From Aestuariibius violaceus (GTDB lineage: Bacteria > Pseudomonadota > Alphaproteobacteria > Rhodobacterales > Rhodobacteraceae), in the NCBI RefSeq assembly GCF_040779325.2, contig NZ_JBFONT020000001.1, forward strand, positions 1,336,888-1,400,887: 64,000 nt of DNA. Reading direction: 5' to 3'. The notes beneath the pieces were generated by a model. The model did not search any database. It was not told the origin of the DNA and saw nothing but the letters and a program-made list of their open reading frames with translations. Below are positions 43,704 to 52,900 of this stretch, in pieces; the stretch's first letter is position 1; each line of letters begins with the position of its first letter. The translations under genes were made by a program, and so were the position numbers.

Positions 43704-44924
43704 GTGACCTCAAGCGTGACCCAGGCCATCGGCACGGCCGTTCATGAGAACAGGCCCCTGACACTGGGCGGCATTTCAGACCGCGTTTTCGCGCGGTTGT
43801 TCCGAGGGCTGGTCTATGCCCAGATCTGGGAGGATCCTGTTGCAGACATGACGGCGCTGGAGCTAACCGAGGCTGATCATATCGTCTGCATCGCCTCCGG
43901 TGGTTGCAACATGATGTCCTATCTGACGGCGAGCCCCTCTTCCATAACGGCGGTCGATCTTTCCCCTGCCCATGTCCATCTGAACCGCCTCAAACTTCTC
44001 GCGGCGGAGAATCTGCCGGATCATGCGACCTTCTATGCCCTTTTCGGGAAGGCAAATCGGGCCGCGAACATCCCGGCCTTCGACCGCTATCTCGCACCGC
44101 ATCTGGATGACGATGCAAAGGCCTTCTGGAACGGCCGGACGCTAAGCGGTCAGCGCAAAGCCATGTTTCGAAAGGGGCTCTACCGCTTCGGTGTGCTGGG
44201 CAGGTTCCTGGGGGCAATCCAGACCTTTGCCTGGGTCACGGGCGTTGATTTGCGTAGGCTTCTGAAGGCTCAGACGCTTGAGGACCAGAAAGCGTTCTTT
44301 GAAGCCGAGATCTCGCCTCTCTACGAAGCCCGGCTTGTCCGATTTCTTGCACGCCGCCGCTCTTCCCTTTTTGGACTTGGTATCCCTCCGGCGCAGTACG
44401 ATAAACTTGCTGCCGATGCCGGAGGTGACGTGATCCCGGTTTTGCGCGAACGGACAAGGCGGCTTTTCTGCGATTTTCCGATTTCTGAGAACTACTTCGC
44501 GTGGCAGGCTATCCAGCGCAGCTACAAAGGCGACGGGACCGGCCCCGTTCCACCGTATCTGGAAGCGCGTCACTTCGACACGATCCGGGCCAATGCGGGC
44601 CGGGTGCAGATCTTGAACCAATCCGTGACCGATATGCTCGCCGAGCAGCCCTCAGCCGCCAAGAGCGTCTATGTGCTGCTCGACGCCCAAGACTGGATGA
44701 GCGACGAGCAGTTGAACGCCCTCTGGTCCGAAATCACCCGTACGGCGATGCCGGGCGCCCGGGTACTGTTCCGGACGGGCGGTGCGGACGACATCCTGCC
44801 TGGACGGGTCGGTGAGGCTCTGCTTGACCGGTGGGAATACGATGCGGACGCTTCAAGGAGGGCTTTCGAAAACGATCGCTCTGCCATCTATGGCGGCGTG
44901 CATCTTTATCGGCTGAAGGGTTAG
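43704..44924 (+). CDS. btaA: SAM:diacylglycerol 3-amino-3-carboxypropyltransferase BtaA
   Basis: 406 residues (DUF3419). It transfers the aminocarboxypropyl group of S-adenosylmethionine to diacylglycerol, giving the homoserine-linked lipid. IVCIASGGCNMMSYL and AVDLSPAHVHLNRLKLLAAE form the SAM fold. GLVYAQIWEDPVADM, near the start, and VRFLARRRSSLFGLGIPPAQ are typical of BtaA. The start is GTG 43704 with an AGGAA site; the long upstream frame overlaps plcP and is not used. The plcP stop is 22 bp upstream. Confidence 0.92.
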   Translation: MTSSVTQAIGTAVHENRPLTLGGISDRVFARLFRGLVYAQIWEDPVADMTALELTEADHIVCIASGGCNMMSYLTASPSSITAVDLSPAHVHLNRLKLLAAENLPDHATFYALFGKANRAANIPAFDRYLAPHLDDDAKAFWNGRTLSGQRKAMFRKGLYRFGVLGRFLGAIQTFAWVTGVDLRRLLKAQTLEDQKAFFEAEISPLYEARLVRFLARRRSSLFGLGIPPAQYDKLAADAGGDVIPVLRERTRRLFCDFPISENYFAWQAIQRSYKGDGTGPVPPYLEARHFDTIRANAGRVQILNQSVTDMLAEQPSAAKSVYVLLDAQDWMSDEQLNALWSEITRTAMPGARVLFRTGGADDILPGRVGEALLDRWEYDADASRRAFENDRSAIYGGVHLYRLKG

Positions 44925-44928
44925 GGAT

Positions 44929-45570
44929 GTGATCGAGGCAGGGAACGATCACGGTCAGCTGATGGACGATGTCTATCGGTACCAGCGGCTGATCTACGAC
45001 ATCACGCGCAAGTACTACCTTCTCGGCCGCGACCATCTGATCGCCGAAATGGCCCCGAAGGAGGATGCGCATATCCTTGAAGTGGCCTGCGGGACCGGCC
45101 GCAATCTGGCCCTGATCAGGCGGCGCTATCCGGGCAGGACGCTTTATGGTCTGGATATCTCGGAACAAATGCTGGCGACGGCACGCGCCAAGCTGGATGA
45201 CGAGATTGCTCTCGCAATGGGCGATGCCTGTGCTTTTGATCCGAAAGCCCTCTTTGATCGGGAGAACTTTGATCACATTGTGCTGTCCTATTCGCTTTCC
45301 ATGATACCCGATTGGCGTGGCGCGATCTCTCACGCCACTTCGCAACTGGCGCGGGGCGGCACACTCCATATCGTTGACTTCGGTGATCAATCTGACTTGC
45401 CCGTGTGGTTCAAGAAGGTGCTTCGCAACTGGCTGATCCGCTTCCATGTCGCTCCTCGAGACGGTCTTGAGGGAATCTTGCACGAAATGGTGCAAACGGA
45501 ACGTCTTCGCGTTCAACATCAGCCGCTTTTCCGGACCTACGCCCAATATGCCCACGTGACCGTCGCCTGA
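44929..45570 (+). CDS. btaB: BtaB N-methyltransferase for betaine lipid synthesis
   Basis: 213 residues. It trimethylates the product of BtaA to form diacylglyceryl-trimethylhomoserine. The SAM motif is ILEVACGTGRNLALI, and the acidic second motif is YGLDISEQMLATA. MDDVYRYQRLIYDITRKYYL at the N-terminus is characteristic of BtaB. GTG 44929 is 4 bp past the btaA stop, so btaA-btaB form one unit. Membrane-associated work is likely, but no membrane helix is seen. Confidence 0.92.
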   Translation: MIEAGNDHGQLMDDVYRYQRLIYDITRKYYLLGRDHLIAEMAPKEDAHILEVACGTGRNLALIRRRYPGRTLYGLDISEQMLATARAKLDDEIALAMGDACAFDPKALFDRENFDHIVLSYSLSMIPDWRGAISHATSQLARGGTLHIVDFGDQSDLPVWFKKVLRNWLIRFHVAPRDGLEGILHEMVQTERLRVQHQPLFRTYAQYAHVTVA

Positions 45571-45624
45571 GGCCACGATGGATGGCATGTATCCTGCCCG
45601 CGATCGCGCCAGCCAGTTACAGGT

Positions 45625-45653
45625 CTGTCACGCTGCCTTCCGCTACTTGTCAC
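45625..45653 (+). promoter_or_regulatory. Pho-box-like repeats before the ABC transporter remnant
   Basis: CTGTCAC (45625) - GCTG - CCTTCCG (45636) - CTAC - TTGTCAC (45647): heptamers at exact 11-bp steps, with the outer two close to the PhoB consensus and the middle one weak. About 60 bp before ATG 45716. It links the transporter remnant to the phosphate regulon. Confidence 0.6.
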
Positions 45654-45715
45654 ATCGCCCGACTAAGCCGGTTCGACCCGGTTCACCGGACCGAGAGCAA
45701 GGAAGGGACCTCAAA

Positions 45716-46428
45716 ATGAAATCAGCACATCACGGGTTTGGTTTCGCTACCATTCTCTCCGCATAGGCGATAGCGCAGGGCGCCGATGTGTCCGGGACGC
45801 TCGTCCTCTACATCTCACAGCCGAGCGAAGACGCCCAGCAGACCGTCAATGCTTTCACCGCCGCCTATCCGGATGTCCAGGTTGAGTGGGTGCGTGACGG
45901 CACGACTGCGATGATGGCCCGGCTCGAGGCGGAGTTCGTGGCGGGCAACCCGCAGCTGGACGTCCTGCTAATCGCCGATATGGTCACGATGGAGGGGCTT
46001 GAAGCGCGTGACCGGCTGCTGGCGTATCCTGACGCCGATGTCCCGGCCTACAATCCGGCCATCATGGACCCAGAGGGCTACTATTTCTCGACAAAGCTCA
46101 TCACCACCGGCATCGTCTAGAACACCGCCGCTCCCCTCGTTCTGGCCTCGTACTCCGATCTCCTGCGCCGGAAGGCGGAAGGGCAGATCGCGATGCCATC
46201 GCCGCTCACGTCAGGCGCTGCGACGATCCACAAGGCGGCGCTCACCTTGCATCCGGATCTCGGCTGGGACTTGTATGAAGGCCTCGCAGAGCAAGGCGCC
46301 AACTCTCAAGGCGCCTTGGCGCCACCTACCGCGCGGTTACGGGTGCCGAGCAGATGTTCGGCTTCGTCGTTGATTTCCTGCCGATCCGGGAACAGGCGAA
46401 TGGCGCCCCGGTCGGGTTCGTCTTTCCG
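45716..46428 (+). pseudogene. Decayed ABC transporter substrate-binding protein (phosphonate/iron type)
   Basis: Reads as an extracellular solute-binding protein similar to the 2-aminoethylphosphonate/Fe3+ group: TLVLYISQPSEDAQQTVNAF, LDVLLIADMVTMEGLEARD, then MPSPLTSGAATIHKAAL. It is broken by TAG at 45764 (codon 17, in the signal peptide) and TAG at 46118 (codon 135, after GIV where an aromatic residue is usual). A frameshift lies near 46315, after which ATYRAVTGAEQMFGFVVDFL continues in another frame. At about 46428 it runs straight into permease sequence. The ATPase gene and the C-terminus are missing. Confidence 0.78.
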
Positions 46429-47520
46429 CTGAGCCTCATGTTGCAGGTGGGCCTCAGCGATGGCAGCGGCTTCTCGATGAGTCCCGCCATCGAGATACTG
46501 TCGAGCAGTTCGGTCCCCAGGGCGCATTGACGACCGCTGGAAAGTCGTCTTCACCTCTCTGCTGCGCATCCCAACGATGATCCCACCGCATGTGACGGCC
46601 ATCGCCTGGGTGCAGGCGATGGGCCCGTCTTCGCCTGTTCTGAACACGCTCGGCCTTGCCCCACCGCCGGGCTCGCCGCACCCGCTCTACGGCCGAGACG
46701 GCGTTATCGCGCTGCTTGCCGTCCGGAACATGTCGCATGTCTTTCTCGTGGCGCTCGCAGCTCTCAGGGCACTCCCGCGCGAGATGCCGGATGCGACGCG
46801 GATCGCGGGGGCCGGAGCCAGCACTTTGCTGCGGAGAGTCGTCCTGCCGCTCCTCAAACCGAGGTTGCTCCTGCCAGTCACGGCGCTGTTCGGCAAGGCA
46901 CTTATGGTCGCTTACGGCCTGCCGCTCTATGCCGACACGATCACCTTCGACAGATTCCGCCAGATCCTCTTCGAGCAATCGGTCATGCTTCGCGCTTTCC
47001 GCAATTCCACGCTCACCGCTGGGGCAGCCGCCTTTCTGATCGCCGGTCTTTGCATCTTTCTGGTGCGAATGCTGGCCGGGCCAAAGGGCGTGCAGCGGCG
47101 GATCGGCTTCGGCATCTCCACGGTGGCAGAGACGACCTACACCATTCCCGGCCTCGTCATCTCGGTTGCATTCATCCTGGCGTTCATCCGCCCGCTACCG
47201 ACTCTCGTCATCTCGATCTACAATACGATGGCAATCATCTTGCTCGCCTATCTCAGCCGTTTCTTTGCCACAGTGCTCAAGCCAATCGCGGCGGCGTTCC
47301 TGCAATTTGACCCGGGGCTGGACGAGGCCCCCCGTGTCTTTGGCGCGGGGTTTGGCCGGAGAACGTACCGCATCACCTTGCCGCTCGTCGCGCAGCAGCG
47401 GCCTCGGGTGCCATCCTTGTGTTCCTGACCGCCTACAACGAGGTGAAGGTCTCGGCCCTCCTATAGTCCACCGGGACCGAGATCATCGGAACTGCGATCT
47501 ACAACTACGTAGATGGCGGA
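46429..47520 (+). pseudogene. Decayed ABC transporter permease (phosphonate/iron type)
   Basis: Fused in frame to the preceding remnant. It starts with LSLMLQVGLSDGSGFS and stops at a TGA before resuming in another frame (RWKVVFTSLLRIPTMIPPHV). A long preserved stretch includes RNMSHVFLVALAALRALPRE and the permease loop RIAGAGASTLLRRVVLPLLK. A frameshift near 47397 moves to LTAYNEVKVSALL, ended by TAG at 47463 where a Trp is usual, then STGTEIIGTAIYNYVDGGY. It is a typical Fe3+/phosphonate permease by sequence but non-functional as read. Confidence 0.75.
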
Positions 47521-47905
47521 TATCCTGCACGAGATCCCGTCGACTGCAGCCTGCCTTCCGAAGCGCTTTGTCACGCCTTTGAGGTTAATTGCCATCGATC
47601 GGTCTGAACGTCTGCCCTGATCCGTAGGCATGCCGACTGCGTGTAACGACCACGTAACTGAGATTGGGTAGGGTCCTTTCGCCGATCACCCTAGCTTCTT
47701 GCAGAGAATAAACGCACTTGGGTTGTTCGCCTTTATCCGGAGTTCCAGGACGAGGCGGGCGCGACTCGCTGCATCGTGAATCTTCAACAAAGCTTCACAT
47801 TCGCGGCCTTCAAACCAGTCAGTGTGAACCTACTCTTTCTGTCGGGAATTGGTGCGGCGATCACGCCGGCTCCTCTCCCCATCATGGCAACCAGGGAGTA
47901 TCTTC
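47521..47905. other. Intergenic region upstream of phoA
   Basis: 385 bp with no supported gene. Only single, unspaced heptamer-like words resemble a Pho box, and I do not call one here. Confidence 0.35.
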
Positions 47906-49195
47906 ATGTCGACGAAATCGAGTTTTGCAGCAGCAACTGCTGCTCTCTCCGTGTTGTTTGCCGCCGGTTCGGTGGAAGCCCAGGACACGGGCAATGTCAT
48001 CTTCTTCCATCCTGACGGTACCGGCGCAAACCACTGGCTGGCCGCGCGGATGCACATTGTCGGCCCAGACGGTGAACTCAACTGGGACCGGCTGCCTGCG
48101 ATCGGCGTCTATACCGGCCACATGGCCGACCGCGTCACCGGCACCAGCCATGGCGGCGCGACCGTGCATGCCTACGGGGTTAAAGTCCTCGCTGACAGCT
48201 ACGGCCTGAACGGGACCGAGCCGCTGACTGCGGCCTCCGGTCAGCAGATGTCCATCGCGCAGGAGGCGATGGAGGCCGGCAAAGCGGTCGCTCTCGTCCA
48301 GTCAGGCCACATCGCCGAGCCCGGCACGGGCGTTTTCGTCGCCTCGAACGAAAGCCGTTCCAACACCCACGAGATCGCCGCCGATGTGATCGAATCCGGC
48401 GCACAGGTGATCCTCGCGGGCGGTGAACGCTTCCTCCTGCCAGAAGGCTTAGAAGGCCGACACGGCCCGGGTGAGCGGGAAGACGGCGTGAACCTCATCG
48501 AGCGTGCCGAAGAGTTAGGCTACACCGTAGTCTACGACCGCGAGGAACTGCTTGCCCTCGATACCAGCACGGTTGACATGGTGCTCGGCGTCTTCGCCCA
48601 TAACCACACGTTCAACGATCAGGAACGCGAACGGAACATCATCGACGGCCTGCCGACATATAGCGAAGGCGCGCCGGCCATCGGCGAGATGAGCCGCGTC
48701 GCGCTTGAAATCGTCAGCCGGGACGAAGACGGCTTCTTCGCGGTCATCGAGGAAGAGGGCACGGATAACATCGCTAACAATATGAACGCCGCCGGTACGC
48801 TCGAGGCGCTGGCGCGGGCCGATCTGGCTATAGGTGAGATCCTCGATTTCATGGACGGCCGGGATGACACCATGCTTATCATGGCCGCCGATTCCGATGC
48901 TGGTGGCCTTCAGGTCGTCACTGCGGACGGCCCCGGTGCCGTCGACGCCACGACCCGCGGCGGTGGCATCCTACACGGCCAGCAGGGCACTTTCGGCGAT
49001 GCATTCGAGACGGCAGCAGACGCCAACGGCCTTACCCATCACTTCGGCATCGGCTGGGTCGGTTACAACGACGTGGCGGGTGGTATCTTGGTCCGCGGGG
49101 CCGGATTGAACAGTGACCTGATCACGCCGCTGATGGATTCCACCGACGTCTACGCCGTCATGCATCAGACTCTCTTCGGGGCTCCGGTCCAGTAA
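47906..49195 (+). CDS. phoA: Alkaline phosphatase
   Basis: 429 residues, exported (signal peptide about residues 1-25, ending GSVEA). It hydrolyses phosphomonoesters in the periplasm. HPDGTGANHW aligns with the metal-binding Asp motif, TGTSHGGATVHAYG with the nucleophile region, EEEGTDNIANNMN with the metal-binding Glu motif, and LHGQQGTF with the C-terminal His. The usual ADH zinc motif reads AADSDAGGLQ instead. ATG 47906 follows GGGAG; a longer frame starts before it. It lies at the end of the phosphate-starvation island. Confidence 0.88.
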   Translation: MSTKSSFAAATAALSVLFAAGSVEAQDTGNVIFFHPDGTGANHWLAARMHIVGPDGELNWDRLPAIGVYTGHMADRVTGTSHGGATVHAYGVKVLADSYGLNGTEPLTAASGQQMSIAQEAMEAGKAVALVQSGHIAEPGTGVFVASNESRSNTHEIAADVIESGAQVILAGGERFLLPEGLEGRHGPGEREDGVNLIERAEELGYTVVYDREELLALDTSTVDMVLGVFAHNHTFNDQERERNIIDGLPTYSEGAPAIGEMSRVALEIVSRDEDGFFAVIEEEGTDNIANNMNAAGTLEALARADLAIGEILDFMDGRDDTMLIMAADSDAGGLQVVTADGPGAVDATTRGGGILHGQQGTFGDAFETAADANGLTHHFGIGWVGYNDVAGGILVRGAGLNSDLITPLMDSTDVYAVMHQTLFGAPVQ

Positions 49196-49214
49196 CCTCC
49201 GTCACAGTAGAAGG

Positions 49215-49239
49215 AAGGCTGCGGATCATCCGCTGCCTT
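49215..49239 (+). terminator. Rho-independent terminator candidate after phoA
   Basis: AAGGC-T-GCGG ... CCGC-T-GCCTT hairpin at 49215-49239 (one T/T mismatch) followed by a pyrimidine-rich CTTCTTCTTCT. It starts 19 bp past the phoA stop. Confidence 0.6.
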
Positions 49240-49295
49240 CTTCTTCTCGCGAGTTTGACATTCAACCCAGTCATTTGCCCATGCGGGCAGTGAGA

Positions 49296-50177
49296 TCACA
49301 GCAAGCCATCAGGCATCTTCTGCTCCGCGGCGAGATTGGCGCGGCGGAAGAGAAGCGTCACAGCTGTCGACACCATCACGATGAAAAGCGAGTAAAGCAC
49401 CGGGACAGCCATGACCGCCTGCGCCTCCTCTGCCGGCCAGGTGAAGGCGATGATCGCAACTGCAAGCGGTCCGTTCTGGATCCCCGTCTCTAGTGCCACG
49501 GTGCGCGCGTTGCGCGGATGCAGTCGGAGCGCCATGGCGAAGACGTAGCCCACGGTGATTCCGACCAGTCCGAGCCCGATGGAGGCCGCATAGGTCGACC
49601 AGCCCGTCGACAGCAGAAATCCCCAGTTACGCGGGATCCATGACACGACAAGGAACAAGATGAAAAAGAGCGCCAGCGCGCTGCCCGCAAACTCTGTCAC
49701 CGCGCCGATATTCGCGTTGAGCCGGCGCAGCACCATGCCAACCGCCACCGGGACCAGCAGCAGGATCAGCGTCGCGATCACGTTCTCACGCGGGATGTCG
49801 ACATCTAGCGCCCCCGCATAGAGCACCAGTACGATCGGGATCAGCAGCACACCGAAGACTGTTGACGTCACCGTCATGAGAAGCGACAGCGCCAGGTTCC
49901 CCTTGGAGAAATAGGTGAACATGTTGGAGGTCGTGCCCCCCGGCATGCACGACATGATCAGGATGCCGATCGCCACTACCTCTGGCACGGGCAGCGTGAG
50001 CGCCAGGAGAAAACCGATCAGCGGCATGAACCCGTATTGCGACGTCACGCCGACGATCAGCCCATAGGGCCGCCGGAAGGCAAGCAGGAAGTCCCGCGGG
50101 GTCAGCGACGCGCCCATGCCCAGCATGATGACAAAGATCATGGCTGCAAGGATTGCCTGTTCGAGAGGTCCGACCAT
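49296..50177 (-). CDS. BASS-family sodium symporter
   Basis: 293 residues, about nine to ten membrane segments, of the bile acid:sodium symporter family. Family features are GMGASLTPRDFLLAFRRP near the start, MSCMPGGTTSNMFTYFSKGN (the Gly-rich core motif), and ALETGIQNGPLAVAIIAFT. The natural substrate in bacteria is usually an organic acid anion. Its start is 3 bp past the acyl-CoA ligase stop, so the two are cotranscribed, suggesting uptake then CoA activation of an organic acid. Confidence 0.88.
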   Translation of the reverse strand: MVGPLEQAILAAMIFVIMLGMGASLTPRDFLLAFRRPYGLIVGVTSQYGFMPLIGFLLALTLPVPEVVAIGILIMSCMPGGTTSNMFTYFSKGNLALSLLMTVTSTVFGVLLIPIVLVLYAGALDVDIPRENVIATLILLLVPVAVGMVLRRLNANIGAVTEFAGSALALFFILFLVVSWIPRNWGFLLSTGWSTYAASIGLGLVGITVGYVFAMALRLHPRNARTVALETGIQNGPLAVAIIAFTWPAEEAQAVMAVPVLYSLFIVMVSTAVTLLFRRANLAAEQKMPDGLL

Positions 50178-50180
50178 TCC

Positions 50181-51890
50181 TTAGCCCTCCGCGGCCGTGG
50201 CTTCGGCGCGGATGTCTTTGCGAAGGATCTTGCCGACATTCGATTTGGGCAACGCGTCGCGCATCACGACACGCTTGGGCACCTTGTATGGCGTCAGATG
50301 GGCCTTGCAGTACGCGCGCAGATCTTCGGTCGTCAGGGCAGGGTCCAGAAGCACCACATGGGCCTCGACCGCCTCGCCCGTGGCTGCGTCGGGCACGCCG
50401 ATCACCGCCGCCTCCAAGACGCCGGGATGGGAGGCGAGGCAATCTTCGACCTCGTTCGGGTAGACGTTGAAGCCGGAGACGATCACCATGTCCTTCTTGC
50501 GGTCGACGATGCGGAAATAGCCGTCCTCGTCGCGCACTGCGATATCACCAGTCAGAAACCAGCCGTCACGCATCGTGGCCTCGGTCTCTTCTGGACGACG
50601 CCAATAACCGGCCATCACCTGCGGTCCCAGCGCAGCCAGTTCCCCCGCCTCGCCCGGCGGCGCCTCGGCCCCGTCCTCGCCCACGCAGCGGATATCCGTT
50701 CCAGGCACCGGGATCCCGATGGAGCCCGCCCGTACCCGGCCCAGCGGATTGAAGGTCAGAACCGGCGACGTTTCGGTCAGGCCGTAGCCTTCGAGCACTG
50801 GCTTGCCGGTCACCTCGCGCCACCGCTCGGCCACTGCCGTCTGAAGCGCCATCCCCCCGGCAGAGGCGAATTTCAGGTGCTTCGGTGGCGTCTCCTTGAA
50901 CCACAACTCGTTGGTCAGGCCGTTGAAGAGCGTGTTCACCCCGCTCATCCAGGTGATCCTGTAGTTCTCAAAGGCGCGCTTCAGGTTCGACAGGGGGCGC
51001 GGATTGGGGATCAGGATGTTGCGGGCGCCCAGCCACCAGAAACCCATCAGGTTCACCGTGAAGGCGAAGACGTGATAGAGCGGCAAGGCCGTCAGCGCGA
51101 CCTCCTCGCCCTGCTCGACGCCCTCGATCATCTCCATCGTCTGCTCCATGTTCACCAGAAGGTTGCGATGGGTCAGCATGGCGCCTTTGGCCACGCCGGT
51201 CGTCCCGCCCGTGTATTGCAGGACGGCGACGTCATCGGACTCCACCGTGGTGCGGTACTCTTCGACCGCAACGCCTTTCTGCGCGTTCCGACCGGCGGCA
51301 AGCGCGGCCGGAAGGCGGATATGGGCGAAATCGATCTCCGGCAGGCTGCGATCCCAGTACTTCTGCACCAGCCGGACGATCCCCCGGGGCGCCGCGGGGA
51401 GGAACTCGGCCACCTGTGTGATGATCACGTTCGGGATCGGGTGGCCCTTGACGGCCTCGCGCACCTTGTCGGCAAACATGTCCACGACGATCAGGGCCTT
51501 CGGCTCGGCATCTTCGAATTGCTTGGCCATCTCTTCGGCCGTGTAAAGCGGGTTGACGTTCACCAGAACGCATCCCGCCTTCAGCACACCGAAGGCCGCC
51601 ACCGGGAAGGACAGGCCGTTGGGCACCTGCAGGGCCACCCGGTCCCCCTTCGACAGGCCGCAAACCTCGCGCAGATAGACTGCCATCGCATCTGACATCT
51701 CGTCGGTCTGCGCGAAGGTCAGCGTGCCGTTCATGCCGTTCGGCAGGCAGCAGGTGAAGGCGGGCTTGCGACCGTGAAGGTGGGCGACCGCTGCGACCAT
51801 GTCGCCAAGCGTCCGATATCGCGGCGCATCGATATTCTGCCGCACCGAGGGGCCGTAGAAGGCCGTCCACGGCCGGTGGTGGTCTGTCAT
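50181..51890 (-). CDS. Long-chain-fatty-acid-type acyl-CoA synthetase
   Basis: 569 residues, an AMP-forming ligase. The AMP-binding motif is VLQYTGGTTGVAKGAMLTHR; then YGLTETSPVL, GWFLTGDIAVRDEDGYF, and RKKDMVIVSGFNVYPNEVED, with PKSNVGKILRKD carrying the catalytic Lys at the C-terminus. It resembles FadD, but the acid substrate is not fixed by sequence. Followed after 3 bp by the BASS symporter gene. Confidence 0.9.
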   Translation of the reverse strand: MTDHHRPWTAFYGPSVRQNIDAPRYRTLGDMVAAVAHLHGRKPAFTCCLPNGMNGTLTFAQTDEMSDAMAVYLREVCGLSKGDRVALQVPNGLSFPVAAFGVLKAGCVLVNVNPLYTAEEMAKQFEDAEPKALIVVDMFADKVREAVKGHPIPNVIITQVAEFLPAAPRGIVRLVQKYWDRSLPEIDFAHIRLPAALAAGRNAQKGVAVEEYRTTVESDDVAVLQYTGGTTGVAKGAMLTHRNLLVNMEQTMEMIEGVEQGEEVALTALPLYHVFAFTVNLMGFWWLGARNILIPNPRPLSNLKRAFENYRITWMSGVNTLFNGLTNELWFKETPPKHLKFASAGGMALQTAVAERWREVTGKPVLEGYGLTETSPVLTFNPLGRVRAGSIGIPVPGTDIRCVGEDGAEAPPGEAGELAALGPQVMAGYWRRPEETEATMRDGWFLTGDIAVRDEDGYFRIVDRKKDMVIVSGFNVYPNEVEDCLASHPGVLEAAVIGVPDAATGEAVEAHVVLLDPALTTEDLRAYCKAHLTPYKVPKRVVMRDALPKSNVGKILRKDIRAEATAAEG

Positions 51891-52182
51891 CGTTCCTCCC
51901 CTGGCCGCGTGCTTTCCGATCAGCCATGTCTCTAGCTAAGTGATTGAAACCAGCGGTCAACGCCATCCGATCAGCGAGATGCCATCGGCTGATCTGATTT
52001 GCGGGGCAGTGATCCCAAGTAGGACGGGTCATTGCTGAGCCGTGGAGGCTTGCAGATCAGCCATTGTCGGCGCGATGACCTGTAAAACTCGGCCATAATG
52101 ACCGCCTCACCCCAGCGGCTTATGTGGGGTCCTGTTTGCAGCAGGGCAGGATAGGGACTGTCTATGATGCGGCGATCAGCGA

Positions 52183-52890
52183 TTAAACCAGAAGATCAAT
52201 GTCGTCGTCCGAGAAACCGAAGGTTTTCATCAACTGGCGATGCGCTTTGCTGCCGATGAGGGTGTTGAGAACGCCATCGACAGCATCCCTCAGGTCAGGG
52301 TTGGCCTTGTCAAATCCGAAACAGCCAAAGGCAGCCGGTTTTTCTGAAGATGGAATAACAATGCTCGTCATATGCGCGTTTGGGGTCCGTTCCAGATACC
52401 CCTCATGAGCCCGCGCAACACTGGCATATGCGTCGACTTGACCGGCGCGGACTGCATCAGCGGCCTCAAGATAAGTAGCAAAGACCAAAATCCGGTCGGG
52501 CGGCACTCCCATGTCCAGTGCATTTTGGTGTTGAAACTGGTCACGTATGACCGCCAGTTTGAGTGCGTCAAGCCCTGCCAGACTGCGATACCCGTTGAAC
52601 CGGTTGGTATCTGCTGACCGGATCAACAGACCGTCCGGCAATGCCCAGATCGGGCGACTGAACAGGGCGAGCGCTTGACGCGTCTCGGTTGCGAAAAGCC
52701 CGGTGGTCATCTGCCATGCCTTGCGCGTCAGTCCTGGTAGCAGATCTGCAAACTCCACCTCGACGAATATGACGTCTCCGATGCCCAGCTGGTGAAGGAC
52801 TTGCCGCGCAAGCTCTACATCACATCCCGTGATGGCGCCGCTTTCATCCCTGTAATTGAAGGGGGGTTCGATGAGGTAGGCGACCTTCAC
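52183..52890 (-). CDS. Substrate-binding-protein fold, without signal peptide
   Basis: 235 residues of the ABC-transporter amino-acid-type substrate-binding fold: EPPFNYRDESGAITGCDVEL is the entry motif, and VRAGQVDAYASVARAHEGYL the hinge region. The start is GTG 52890, 10 bp after the SDR gene's stop. Upstream in frame a TGA closes the frame within about 25 bp, so there is no room for a signal peptide. It is therefore cytoplasmic, perhaps a sensor, or the remains of an exported protein. No permease or ATPase is adjacent. Confidence 0.7.
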   Translation of the reverse strand: MKVAYLIEPPFNYRDESGAITGCDVELARQVLHQLGIGDVIFVEVEFADLLPGLTRKAWQMTTGLFATETRQALALFSRPIWALPDGLLIRSADTNRFNGYRSLAGLDALKLAVIRDQFQHQNALDMGVPPDRILVFATYLEAADAVRAGQVDAYASVARAHEGYLERTPNAHMTSIVIPSSEKPAAFGCFGFDKANPDLRDAVDGVLNTLIGSKAHRQLMKTFGFSDDDIDLLV

Positions 52891-52900
52891 GATCTCTGTC

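Noticed and set aside
45716..47520. Amber recoding (TAG read as an amino acid) as a real feature
   Set aside because: Frameshifts and a fusion deletion in the same operon, and normal TAG usage elsewhere, favour pseudogenes. Kept only as a point to check.
47700..47905. A Pho box upstream of phoA
   Set aside because: Words such as CAGTCAG and CTGTCGG occur but are 23 bp apart, not a multiple of 11, so I do not call a site.
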